From positions 5,208,001 to 5,272,000 of the forward strand of contig CM072884.1 of assembly GCA_037013685.1 (NCBI GenBank): a DNA stretch of 64,000 bases. The letters are read 5' to 3'. This DNA comes from Acridotheres tristis. Its lineage: Eukaryota > Chordata > Aves > Passeriformes > Sturnidae. A program made the position numbers and the translations under genes. The notes under the pieces are model-generated. The model was not told where the DNA came from. It ran no database searches and saw only the letters and a program-made list of their open reading frames with translations. Positions 1-12,743 of the stretch are shown in pieces. Within the stretch, counting starts at the first letter, position 1. The number at the start of each line of letters is the position of its first letter.

Positions 1-505
1 CCCTGTTAAAAACAGCATAGGAGCTTTCAGAAAATGTGTGATTTGTGGTAGTGTTGTAGGAGGTAAAAATGCGACGCACTAAAGTCCTTGCTTCCCTATT
101 ATTCTCAGCTAGTAGTTGAAAAAATGCTGCAGACCTTTAAATACCATGAAGATTTCTCTTATCTCAGTTGGAGATAAAATATTTTGTGGAAAGTAGGTGC
201 AGAAGAGCACTGAAGAAAGAAGCAAAACCCCCCCAAGCCTAAGAAAAAAAACCCCAAATATAAAACAACAAAAAATCACCACAACAAACCAATCCCCCAA
301 AATAAAATTTGACTACGTCTTATAACCATGAAATATGGCACAGGATCATTAGATTAACCTTTTGTTATGATGAAAAGCATTGCTGTAAGATGTTTTTCAG
401 CTGTATTTAATGGGATCAGTAGGTTCATGCTCCTTATTACGTTGAAATGGGTAAAGATTTTAATTTAGATAAATGGGTACCTGACATGGTCTGTTGTTGT
501 CGTGC

Positions 506-524
506 TTTTTTTTTTTTTTTTTTT
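506..524 (+). repeat. Poly-T tract (T19)
   Basis: An uninterrupted run of 19 T, followed by an AT-rich stretch. No CR1 or other retroelement body adjoins it, so it reads as a plain mononucleotide microsatellite. On the other strand it could be the A-tail of something no longer recognisable. Confidence 0.9.
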
Positions 525-968
525 AATATATAACTGCTGCTTTTATGTTGGCTTCTGACTTGTGTGATGATTAACAGATAATTACTTTTCCTGTAGTGAG
601 CAGTGCTGAATTTGGGTGGCAAGAAGGAATTATGTTCTTTGTGTGGATGTTGCAGCAGCAATGGTGGAGCTGGTGTCCATGTGAGTAATCCTTGATAAAA
701 GCAGCTGCATCTGCCCAGCTTAGAGAACTTGGCTGCCCTTTTTGGTTTGCCTCTGCCCGATTTAGAGAACTGTGTCAGAATGTGCCTCTTCAGGCCTGTG
801 AAACAGATGAATCTCTTTAAAAGCTAGAGGTTGTTACTCAATTGGGAGAAATTGGTATTGGTGCCAAAAGTGTTTTGGAAAGGTCCGTGTTGGATGCTGG
901 AGCAGGACAATACAAATCAAGCTGGCCTTTTCCTGTCTCACTGATCTGATTTCTCTCTTCTCTACCAG

Positions 969-1122
969 GGCACCTGTATGCTACCTGGGCATCCACCCTG
1001 CATGCCCAGGATCCCACATGCCCTGCAGTGTCCAGCAGCTGGTGCCAAGCAGGGTGGTGGATCCCTGCTGTTCCATTGTGATGGCTAGGAAATCGTGCTT
1101 CACCATGTACTAGGAGAGCTCG
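969..1122 (+). other. Candidate exon, 154 nt, splice-bounded
   Basis: A long pyrimidine tract ending in CTACCAG (to 968) precedes the block, and GTGAGTAA follows it at 1123. Both match strong vertebrate splice consensus sequences. The block is GC-rich against its surroundings. The frame starting at its second base stays open for 48 codons and stops only four codons before the donor. The other two frames are open for about 40 codons each, so the openness mostly reflects composition. The predicted peptide is rich in cysteine and proline and matches no family I know. It could be an exon of a long non-coding RNA, a terminal coding exon or a pseudo-exon. Confidence 0.25.
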
Positions 1123-3961
1123 GTGAGTAAAAGACTTCAGCTTGTAAAATGGACAATCAGCACTTGTGCTTCATAAATACATTGAAAACTGTCAGCTCTG
1201 TAGATAGTCCTGGGATGGAAAGATTGAATTAAGGTGTAAAGTGCATTTAGGCTAGAAAGTATCCAGCTCAAATAATCTGTACAGGTTCCAGTTGTTCTTC
1301 CTTCAGTCTGAGTGTGGGATACTTTAATCACATCTGTTAAATTTCATCCAAGGTTGCTCGGATGCCGTGGTGTGGAGTGCCAGTAGTGACCCACAGAAAG
1401 TTGTGCTGCAGAACCACTCAAAAACAACAATGCTCAGTATTTACAGGTGTCAGCATGGTCAAATGCTTGCACATTGCTCAAAGTAACCTTTTCAAAGACA
1501 AGTAATGATGAGAAGTCTGGGTCTCTGATAAAGTGAATGGCTGAAGCCTCAGGGAGCTGCTATCAGCAGCGCTATGTTCTGGCACAGCAGGTCCTCCTTT
1601 CTTCTTCTCTCATCCCCTCCTGTTTGTATAATGAAATGCAACATAAAGGGGATTTGTTCACCAGATGCTTTGAACACAAGGGCAATTATTTATCAGTCCT
1701 TTTCCCCCAGTAATTCCTTTACAACTGGAAAAATAGATGCATTCCAGCCGGGGCTCCTTGCCCTGTGCCACTGACAGTCTCATACATGTTTTTCCATGTC
1801 TGGCTGAACAATTGCCAGATCAAGGCTTAGGGTCTGTAAGCCTTAATAGGTTTTAAGATCAGAACTGTTTGATTGTTACTTAATAATGTATTTTTTCAGC
1901 CTAATATAATTAAAAATTTTTACTGCCATGATAGTTGTTACAGAATACCCAGAAGGAGGATCTTGATCTGTCTGATTTACAAGAAGTTGGTGCCACTCTG
2001 GCTCTTCTTTTGCTCACATGTAAGAGTAGGGGAGAGGTGCTTTTGACCTTTTTTTCAACTGCTGAGAGTGTGCTTTCTTGAGTTTTTGTGTGGGTGAGTA
2101 TGCCTGAGAAGGAAGTTGGGCTGCGTCAGTGAGGTATTGTGCTAACAGAAGTCTGCAGAATAATTGCTGAGACATCCGTTTAGGAAATTGGTGGCAGGGG
2201 GCTCTTCATTTGCTTGACTCTGTGGCACGACAAAGTTATTTTCCAGTCTGGAACTGAAGGAAGTATTTGGATTTTTGACTGCCACTGTATGAGAGACTCA
2301 TAAGAACAATAATAATAACAGCAGTTACTTCTTCAGGCTTCTTCATCTCCATGTGTTGGCTGCATTGCAGGTTGCTAATAAAAGTGGTGTTATAGATTGC
2401 AGTGGCTTCTATGTGGGAATAGGTCTTTTTATATTCTCAGTTCATCATGGATGATGGTTACTGCATTTGCACTTTTAAAAGCAGTTATGTAAAACCAGCA
2501 AAAGGTGTGTCAGAGGAAAGGCAATTGACTTTGAAAAGTTTTCATAAGCTGTGCTATTAAGTATTTATCTGTATGGTCTCAGAGCAGGTAGACTGAAAAG
2601 TAACTGCCTTTAAGAATGTCACAAATGCTGCTTGGGACTGCTGGGAGAGCACTATTTGGATCATTCATCTATCAAAACAAGAGACTGATGAGCACAGGAA
2701 CTTTCTTCTGATTACAGTAAAAATGTCAGTCTGAGCAGTTCTTGCCGTTTCAAGCCTTTGCTTGTCATTTAAAATTCTACTCCCATTTGATCAGAACATT
2801 AAAGTCGTGCTCAAATTCTGTGTCCTGTTCAACCAGGAGATTTTTTAGTCCTATATGCATGCTATAGATTCTAGAGGACTAACAATTCAGTTGGTAGGGA
2901 GTAAGGAATCCACATGCCTCCTTCTGGACCTGGTTTTGTGTGGTTAGAAATTATATTGTATCGGCTATAAAGAAGCTTTTAGTGCTAATGCTGTAGTCAC
3001 ATGTAGGAGAGTTTTTGAAAAGACAACAACCATACTGCCTGTATTTATTGACTTTAGCTAAAAGTCATAGATTCAGCTGCTTGCTTTTCCTAAAGCTCTG
3101 TTTATGACCAGAGAAAAGCTCATGAAGATTTTTTCTCCATGAAACTGGATAAAAAACCTCATGCATCAATTTCTTGAGAAACCCTTTCAACATCCAGCTG
3201 ACTTCCTGCATACCTTTAAAGAACATTTCATCTTGCCTAGATATTTAAATCAAACGAGTCTCAACCTTAGGAAATGTTATAGTTAAGTATCTAAAACTGA
3301 AGAGATTTAACGGAATTAAATGTAGTTAAATAGCGTTTTCCTATTCTGCTATATTGCAAACAGTATAGAAGGGACACAAAAAACAGGGGCTGTATTTGTT
3401 TAATTGTATTTTTAATACTTAGAGACTTAATGGTGCACCTGTTCCTCTAGGCACTACTGCAATTCTCCTACTTGTACATAGAGAAGATTTATTTCATTAA
3501 CTTCTTATCAAGGAGATGTAACCCTTCCTTCAGCACACAGAATTATGACACTAATAATGAGTGGCAATGGAAAATTCACATACATATAAATTTAATTTTG
3601 CATTTTTTAATCTTTGGACATCTGGATTGCCAACAACTCATGGCACTTAAATTGGTTTTTGCGTTTCTTTATTTTATTAATCATTTAGATGTTTGATAAT
3701 ATTAGCAGTAGAAGAGAGAGTGAAGTAGGAGAGTAGTTGAATATTTCCTTCCTCATCTACTAGAAACACAGAAACCCTAGAGAAGCTCAAGACAAGACTT
3801 TTTATCTTTTTGCTTTAGCTGCAAAGAAATGTAAAAAATGGTTGACTCAATGCCCCAGGAGAGGCTGAATAAGTACTTTCCTTCTGCTCTAGTGGCAAAA
3901 ATGTCTTGAAGTAAAGCTGAGCTCAGTCCCCTGTTTCATAGAGCTTTTAGAATATCTTTCT

Positions 3962-4237
3962 GTGCAATTTGACCAAATGCTCCCATTTGGTTGCTTTTCC
4001 CAATCCATACCCCTTGGCAGCAGCGAGCTGGTCGCATTTTCCCTGCCAATCTCTGCACAGTCTCCAAGTAGTCTGAGCCACGAGCACTGTCCATTAGTTC
4101 TGCAGCAGAGAACCCAGCAGCAAATCCTTCCTGATGCGTCTCCTGGGGAAGAGATTTGCTTCTCAGGTCTGCTGATTCTGATCCATCAGGTAGAAATCCA
4201 GCCTAGGCTCACTGAAAGGTTACAGAGGACTTTGTGA
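3962..4237 (+). other. Open frame in a CpG-richer patch, unidentified
   Basis: A frame of about 91 codons, without an ATG at its first codon, ends at TGA at 4235-4237. Four CpG dinucleotides fall between 4024 and 4138, more than in most of the surrounding sequence. The peptide is rich in Ser, Pro, Gln and Leu and shows no domain I recognise. An acceptor-like TTCTCAG lies inside it near 4160. It may be a decayed coding fragment, a conserved non-coding element or chance. Confidence 0.12.
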
Positions 4238-7200
4238 GCTCTTGCTTGAACTTCACGGGGTGATTTATTAAGCCTGGAGAGCCATTTGGAAATGTAATGG
4301 GTGTCTAGAATGCTCAAAAGCTGTCTGGGACAAGGAGCTTACCATTAAGAATGACATACTGGTTTCAGCAACATTTGCATAAGGTTTTTCACCTTGAAGC
4401 AATTATGGTTTCACCCAGGTGTGGTAGTGTAGGAGGGTTTTTGAAGGTGCAAGCACTTTGCACCAGTCCTTGGGAGCCCTGATGGTTGCACAGGGTGAGC
4501 TGAAATCAAATGCTGATTGATCCTGTTAATTGATCCATCACAATCCCCCTGCCAAAGGTGCCTCCTTCCAGGAGAAGTCATCCAAGTGCCTTAAACATCT
4601 AAAGCAGGAATTCAGGCATGGCAAATCAACGTGTTCACCATGACTTGCATAAGGCTGCAGTAATTTTCTTAGTTGCTAGTGAACAAGAGAGCTGAATATA
4701 AATAACTTAAAGATAATTTAGCTGGCCAGCAGCTGTAAACTTCTCTCCAAGTAAAGCTAAAATTCTTTGACTAAGTACTTCTTGGTGTGCTTCAGGATAA
4801 CAAGATAGAAAGAGGCTCTTGGGTTTTCTTCTAGCCAAGGCAGAGCTACAGGCTCTTACATAAAAAGGTATAGCTCAAGGATGTATCAATGAAAGACAAT
4901 TTTCGTAGAATTTCTTTCCAAATCTTATATTCTCTGTAAGAAAACAGTTTTTTTACCCCCCACGAACAAGAGTGTGGCATAATAATGACTGTGCTTCAAA
5001 GGGCAACAGTCTTCTCCTTTTAAAATTAGCTTGGTACTTAACTTGAAAGTTGATCCCTTCTCCATTTCACATGGCTGAAGTTAAACTGTGGCACATATTT
5101 GATCCCACAGCTGTTGGTAAGAGCTATTGTTTGGAAGCAGTGGGTCCAGAAAAGACACTTTTCTACCAATGATGGCAGATGACCTAGCTCCAGATGAGGC
5201 ATCACCATTGTTGTTCCTAGGGTAGATTACCCTTGCCACAAAGGGATCTGGCATTATCCTTAGTGTACTTGGCTCCTCGAGAAGCAGAGCAAGCACATAA
5301 AGTTCAGGAAGGAAAGCTGGAGTAATCTGTGTAGTTGGTAGGCTGTCTTCAAGCACATTTTACATTGTCAGCTTCCTCTCTTAGGTTGAGCTTTACTTCC
5401 ATGCTTTACAGTGAGTAATCTTGTGATTACTCTGAATGATCTTGTTTCTTAGCAGAAGCTACATGAAGGATTAAAAGTAATAGCTTTTTTTTTTTTCCCC
5501 TGTTGGAGAAAGGTATCCCTAGGCCTAAGCTCCTGGTAGTAGAGAAAGATCCACAGCTGATGTTTATTCTGGCACTGTGGTACCTTGCTTGAGTGTATGG
5601 ACAAAATAAAACTTATCTATGTCTGTCTTTTCACTGATGACACTGAACTTGGAGACTGGGAAAATCAGATAGTTCCCAAAGTGACCTCTCTGTTCCCTCT
5701 AGGAAACTGCTATTTATGAGCTGGAGAGGAATGGTCCTAGCAGCCACCCCTATTATAAATCCCAAAGGTATAAGGTTAAGGGAGCATCCTATCTCCTTGT
5801 CAGTGCTGGTCAAAAGGATGAAATGCAGTAACTCAAGTGTGTGGGAGTGACAGCTGCCTCATGCACCTCTAGCATGGCTGGAGGTGGTGTTTGTCTTCCC
5901 ATTGCTCCTTCATCTGTGAACTGTGGCTTGAAAACCACATGGGGAAGCTCAGAGAAGCTTTCCTCCCAGGAGGGCCTTTTGCTGTGTTCAGAATTTTAAA
6001 AGTACCATGCTGGAGCATTAGAGAGCAAGCTGGAAGTAAATTACTACAAATCAATTAGCTACAAGTGCTATTCAGAGAGTGTTTTGGATTGAAATAGGCA
6101 CCTAAGAGCATGAAGTATTCTGTTAAATCATTGAACATAAGGGTGAAAAATGGAGGAAGTCCATTTTAGTACACATGTTCAGCCACATTAATTAGAGCAA
6201 ACTGATGATTTTCTTCGGCTGGGAAATGTTGAGTCTGTAGTCTCAAAAGAAAATCAGCTCTTTAGAGGGAAAACTCTCCCGCAGGTTATTGTGTACAGGC
6301 TCCACTTATGACCGTGTGAGATTTCACTACCCGTGTGTCATGCTTCACATTGGGAGCATTGGGGAAAAATAACATTTAAAATCACAAATGGTGGGATTTA
6401 ACTGACTAAATGCAGCCATCTAATCCTTAATTGCCACCCTACACAGGGAAGCAGCCATCTCTAGGACAGAGTTATTCTCAGCCTGAAGTAGCTGTCTCAA
6501 TTGAGTCAGGTGAATTATGCCTGGAGATGCTTATTTCTCCCTACTGATTGTAAAGGGAGCCTGGGAAGACTGACTCAACTATAGAAGTGTGCAGTGTGGC
6601 CCTCTAGAACTAAAAAGGATGAACCCTGCCCAAGAAATCAATAGTAGAAAGTTGTCAGGTAAGATTTCCAAGCAGAACATTTGTCCTGTCCATTGTAGTG
6701 TTACACAGTGGCCAGAGAAGGTTGTAGACATGGCATGAAAATTTCACAGCTGCAGTGGTTCATCAGTGAAGACAATCAACACAGCAGGGCACACAAGGAG
6801 CATTTTTTAGGATGTTTGTAGTAATGTCAACATTGAGATGACCTCTGCTGGGGAATATATCCCATTGGACTTCACCAGCTGTCTTTACATCCTTGTAAAA
6901 GGCAACTCAGAGGAAAAGCAAGAGAACTTAGGCTTCATCTCATTTCAGCCTGTTTGTATTACTCTTAGAAGATAGGTGCTTTCCTATATTATTTCTGTTA
7001 TTAAAATTCTACTTTTCCCTCTCTTCTAGCTGGAAAATTGTATGTAGTGTCACTTGGATTTTATCTTATTGGCAATAATCAGTTTCTCATAAACGAGAGT
7101 ATGGGAATGTAAGATGTGAGGTAATGGCCCAATTTATGGAACTAAAGAACTTTCAGTGAGTCTTCAACAATGTAATTACAGTCTAAAAGAATCTACATAT

Positions 7201-9731
7201 TATTTAAAACGTACCATGGACATAGGGCCTGTGTCTAGAACAGCAAAAGTTGGCTATTTCCCTATATTAAACTATAAAAGCACTTCTAACTTCAAGGACA
7301 TGGAACTGCAAGCTGCTAAATATATATATTTTTTGAACCAATATGTGTCTCTATAAAGACAATGAATTGTGGCTGCCTTCTCATCTTGTGCAAAGAACAA
7401 TAAGTCTTAGAAGGCTGAGGCTTTAAAGATTGGTACTTAATTAGAAAGTGTCCTAAATGAAAAGTCAGCGTTTTAATAAATTTCCTCCAGGATGAAAGAA
7501 ATGTCTCTCAAAGGAAATTGCAGCAGATGTGTGAGTATTTGGGATCACTGGGGAGACCTTGGCATTTGAAGGCAGAGAACTTTAACTGTGAAGCGTTTGC
7601 TTAGTAGTTTTGAAGAATGTGTCTGTATGCAAACGCTCTGTGTGCATAACATTGAAAAATGGCTATAAACACATAGATATATAGGGATTTTTATACACAC
7701 TAAAAAAAACCCAAAACAACCCCCTCCAAAAACAGGAATATGCATCTTTCTGAGCAGCTTTGGTGTGTGGGCAGGGGAGGTGGTAGCAGAAGTTGTTGTA
7801 GGGATTTGTGAGGAAACAGCACAGCCTGAAAGGGATAACTGGAGCCAAAGATGGGACCCCTGATTCCCAGGGCTGGCAATCCTCCATAAAATAACCCTTT
7901 CCTCTCTCCTTCATTGCTGGTGGGACTTATGAGAGTTTAGTGCATGCAATGGGTCCTTGACGAAGCAAAAGCTCTTAGGGATGGGGGGGAGTGGAGAATC
8001 TCCTGCCAGAAGCTGTTCCGTGGTCCTCTTGGACACCATGGCTTGGTGTTCCCAGCTCATGGATTCCAGCCTGCCCTGGGCCAGGTGAGGTGCAGTGAGG
8101 AGGTCCTTGTTCCCTCTGCCCTGCTGCCTCCACCTGCTGTGCCCACAGCACTTTGGGGAAGTCTAATGGGGCAGGCTCAGAGCCATCCTGCCCATGTGGG
8201 TTTTGGTAACCTCACCCTTCCCACACCAGTAACACTGGGAGTAATTGCCAATAACTCTCACATCCTTCCTCCTAAGTGATCCATGAATAACTTGGAAAAG
8301 CTCCTTTGTGCCATTATTTTAAACTGGCAGCTGTGAGTGATGCCTCTGTGGGAAGCTGGTACACAGTGTCTTGTACTCTCTTTATGACCCAGCTGATCCA
8401 ATATGCTGGTGCTTGCAAGAGGCTTCAAGGGACTTTGATACTTAATCTGTGTTTGAAGTCATGTTTGTTCCGAGCATTTTTTGTAATTGAACAACTACAG
8501 AAAGTTACTTTTGATAATGTAGACTGCTAGACTGGTAGTACCAGACTGCTTCCTGGTAGTTTCAGATCAGTTAATACTAATTTTCTTAAATTAATGTAAA
8601 ACTTACTAAGTCAAGCAATATTCCATAGGAGTTTATTCCTCAATTCAGAAAGAAGTATTTTATAAACTTCTCTACAGGAAATGTCCAATTGAGTTGTTAA
8701 AATTTCTCGTCAGGTTCAAAATTACATTACCTGTTTTACCAGCATAACAGGATTGTTGAAGAAACATCTGTTCTGAAAGGCTTATCAAATTTTTACCCCC
8801 TCATCATCAGATTAGTTGTTGTCTTGTTCATTCAATTGTGCTCCCTGACAATTTACTGCAATTTTCTGCTCATTTCTTTGACCTAGACTTTGGGATTTAA
8901 AGGTTATAAGTACTAAGCTAGTAGGAAGTATTGGTTTAGTAGGAGAGATATAAATATTTCCTGCAGCATAGCACTTGTGATAATATTGGTAAGCAGAAGA
9001 CTTTTCTTCACTATCAAGTAATGCAATGAATGTTTCTATCTGATAAGAGTCCTCCTGCTCCATATATATCCTGAAGCTCCTGCATTGCAATGGCAGCTGT
9101 CTATTATAGGGAAGGAGAACTTTGGGAGTTATTGTGCAGTTATTTTGTGTTTAGAAAGGATAGCTGGCAGGGATTTTTAAGACATTCAGAAACAGAGGAA
9201 GTTTCACATTTCATAGTATCATTTCATAATATCACTGCCCACCTTGCTGTAGCTGAGCAGCAGCCTCTGCTTGACTTTCCTCAAACTTGGAGGTTAGTTC
9301 CTCCAAAACTCTCCCAGAATTGTCTGCCCTCAGGAGCCAACAATTAAGTGGGTGCTCTCAACCAGCACTGGAATATTAATGTTAATTTTCCTTACTTTAT
9401 ATATATATATAGATAAATATAGGAATATCTGTATGTATAAAATCTTGTCATATGAACTTTCTGTGAATTCCCTGCTGATTTTGAGAATTGCAGGATGATG
9501 AAGGCCCTCTCCAGACATTCTTTTCCTCAGAGAACAGAACAGTCCTCTAGAATTCCGTCTGGGATACTACAGTGCAGTGTAGATGAGCAACAGTTTCTGC
9601 AATAACCACGTTAGTTCTGCAATAATGGTATTGGTTCATTAATAGAATATCAATTCTCTAATTATCTTATTCTCTCTATTTCAAATCCTACAAAGCTCAT
9701 TTGTACAAGAAAGCTGATTAGCACAAAGCTG

Positions 9732-9773
9732 CAGCGTGACGCTGTAACAGCATAACAATAATTGCGTTACGCA
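9732..9773. promoter_or_regulatory. Twin CpG palindromes, possible protein-binding element
   Basis: Two perfect interrupted palindromes occur in AT-rich, CpG-poor DNA: CAGCGTGACGCTG (9732-9744) and TGCGTTACGCA (9763-9773). Both share the core GCGT-N-ACGC, and their centres are 30 bp apart, close to three helical turns. The surrounding 200 bp carries several homeodomain-like ATTA/TAAT motifs and no recognisable repeat. This arrangement would suit a dimeric transcription factor. The factor and any function are inference. Confidence 0.25.
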
Positions 9774-12726
9774 TTTTCTTAGTAATGCCTCTTTTGGTGA
9801 TAAATACATGGCTATTTTTAAAGCTACAATTACAAGACTTATTGCTTCAATTTTTGTGGGAAGTACTAAAGGATGAACAATTTCATTGATATAATGAATA
9901 TAACCTTGCATACAGCTAATGCTAAATGATTGGGGAAAGCGAGATTATTTGAAAGATTTTGTGCGTGTATATACAAAGTAAGTGATCCTTAAGGACAAAT
10001 AAGGAGAGAAATTTGCTAAGGAAGCATGTTTTACTGGCTTGATGATTTTTTTTTAATTTGCTGGACTAATGGTTTAGGCAACCCATTAGGTATCTAATGA
10101 AAATGTTTAAAATAACTGTTTTAAAATGACATTTTCAGTAGTAAGCCAAGTAAGTCAAGTACAATTACAGTATGCAAAGCTGTAATAACGTTCATGTGGT
10201 ACACAGCAAGTTTGGAAACCCAAACTCCATCCCATGCATGTCTATGTTTAGAGCAGGTCAATGCAGTGTTTCTAAATCTGAGCACACTGATACTATTCAG
10301 AACTGGAACAAAAGAGTGAAATAAGACAGAACTTGCTCATTCTTTGAAAAAAATTGTATAAGTTCTTTAACAGAAGAAATCACATATCTTGTGCTTTGAA
10401 CAGAGCATAAAGAAATGTGGGGGCTGTGACTGACAGGTTTCAGTCTTGAAAGTGGTAAAAATTTGAACATCTTTCAAAAAAGACTTTGAAAGTAAGAATG
10501 GTTGAATCATGCTGTTTGCCTGTCTTTCCCATGATAGCCAGTCTGAGCTGCAGAGCGAGATGTAGCTGTTTATAGCTCTTTTCAAAGGGGAATGGAGTAT
10601 ATGCACATAATGCTTTAAATACTTTTTTCTCTCTGGGGATACTGAAGTGGCCATTTTGGGAAGAAATAGAGAGAAAAAAAGGGAGAATTCTAGGTCTCTT
10701 CCTATTTCAGAGAAATACTTGTTAAAAATAACCATTACATTTCTTCCTCAGAAACCCTAAAATTTGAGCAGCTTTGCCTTGCATTCAGATCACTGCAGTC
10801 TCAGCAAGCACAGGTGCAAATATGCAGCACAAAGGCCAGTCTCCCTGGGGATGGTGCTGTCCTGTATTTCCTCCCCAGCCCCTCCAGCTTGTCAGACTGC
10901 ACTTCTCACACAGCAATTACATGAGCTGCATTACAGAGGAGTGTTTAGAAGAGCAGAGCAAACATGAGTGATGCCTTTCTGGAGGCCTCTGGAGGAAAAA
11001 AAGCTGATGAACCACAGCCTTCCTCCCTCCATGGTAGCATCCAGCCCAGGGTGCACTAGCTGGGTTTACCTCTGGCAGAGATAAACTGGACATCCTTGGC
11101 AGCCTCATGTATTAGGACAATGGGGATACTTAAAGTTATAGCTGGCTGTGCCTCGCTGTGGGTCAGTAGGAGAGGCAGAAATAACAACACAGATCTCTTG
11201 GAAGCATCAGCTCAGAACTTTAGTGACCAAGTGGCCAAGCAGCCAGAAACTTTGATAGATCCTGACTGAAAAGTGTTCTCTTCCTATCTTGGCCCTAAAG
11301 AGTTAGGAGAATGGAAAGACAAGGTGCTACTGAGAAAATAGGAAATGTAGACGGTGATGAATGCTTCTTGTTCGTCTGTTTTTTGAAATGTGATGAGACA
11401 GTTGCCATAGAAATGCTGTTCTCTGCTCGATACAATGGGTGCCAGTTCCAGGAAGCCATTGACAGCTGTCACAAACAGCTTTCCATGAATTTAAATATCT
11501 CAGAGTAACATAAAGGGAAATAAGTCCTTGTGTTTCCTTATAGATCAGATACTGTAAGATTTGCTTTTACTTAGGGGAATATGAGCAGGGCATCAGCTGT
11601 TACACATGGTCTGCAAAGTGAATGTAATTGCAGTTTGGTTTTGCTGTAAACAAGGAACAGCATATGTTTTCCAGAAAGAAATTAACTTGCATCTTTTAAG
11701 ATTGTTCTGACAGACCAGAACTTGCAATTACTTTGATTTCCTATCAGACCATAAAGCTACATAAATAAATTTCTTTCAGAAGACAATTTAGGCAGTTTGA
11801 AACAATATACTCCATAAGAATAAAGTGCTCAATAAGAAACAGTTTTCAGCTGTAAATAGTTTAGGATATCCAAAACCATTATGAATACAACTAGTAAGTA
11901 TATTATGAAAGGTCAGTTAGCAAGGAAGAGGCTTCTTAGTTGTTTTTGTGGCCAACAATCCTTATCCCAGTTGTGTGCTCAGATACTGCAGGAGGTAACA
12001 GCAGCTGGGGGGAGAACACTGAGCATGTAGTACCCATGTAGTCTGCTTTTCTGTGTTAGCACTTTGTTCTGCAGGCCTCAGTTAAAGCAAATTCCTTTGG
12101 GCAGAAGTTACTCATCAGAGCAGCCAAAGCTGAGCTGCCTCAGTGGAGGAAGAATGATCTGTACCAAACAGCCAATGGAAACAATGTGTAAGAAAATGAA
12201 GGCTCTAAAAGTATTTTGCAGATGAAACAGGCAATTCATGGATGCATTTAGTAGCTCATGCTATTTACAAAATTTTCATGGTCAGGCATTTTGCTTGTAA
12301 GAACTTGTTTCTTTTATTCTGAGATGAGAAAGATATGAAAATTAAATTATTTTATGTGAGCAAATCCCTTTATGGAAGACTAGGCTCTGAATGAAGATAG
12401 GGCCAGTTAATTTTCTTTTCCCCAGAGCAGCCTTCTTTTCCTTAAACAGCCTTACAGTAATTTAAAAACTGAGACTCTTAACATTTTTAAAGAGACTTGC
12501 TGCCTTCCTTTTCTGATAGTTAAATCTGGGCATGCAAAATGACATACCTGTAGTAATTACGTGTCTGTCCATGTGACTGTGTTATGTAACCTACAGACAG
12601 AGTGCTTACTAAAACGTGCAGCTGGAGGATTGTTACTTTGCTTCTCCTGCATTGCCCTTCTAGTCTAAAGGGAACTCTCTGGCCCAACACATCTTAAAAA
12701 TGCAGAGTAGGATAGCTGCAGGGTAA

Positions 12727-12743
12727 TTTATTAATTAATTAAT
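12727..12743. repeat. (ATTA)n short tandem repeat
   Basis: About four copies of ATTA in a row, bordered by GGTA and GGGAAG. It is a small microsatellite that also forms a cluster of potential homeodomain sites. Confidence 0.7.

Noticed and set aside
10367..10735. 122-codon ATG-initiated minus-strand frame
   Set aside because: A rough estimate from stop-codon frequency predicts a few frames of this length by chance in a window of this size. No Kozak match, splice signal or recognisable domain was seen.
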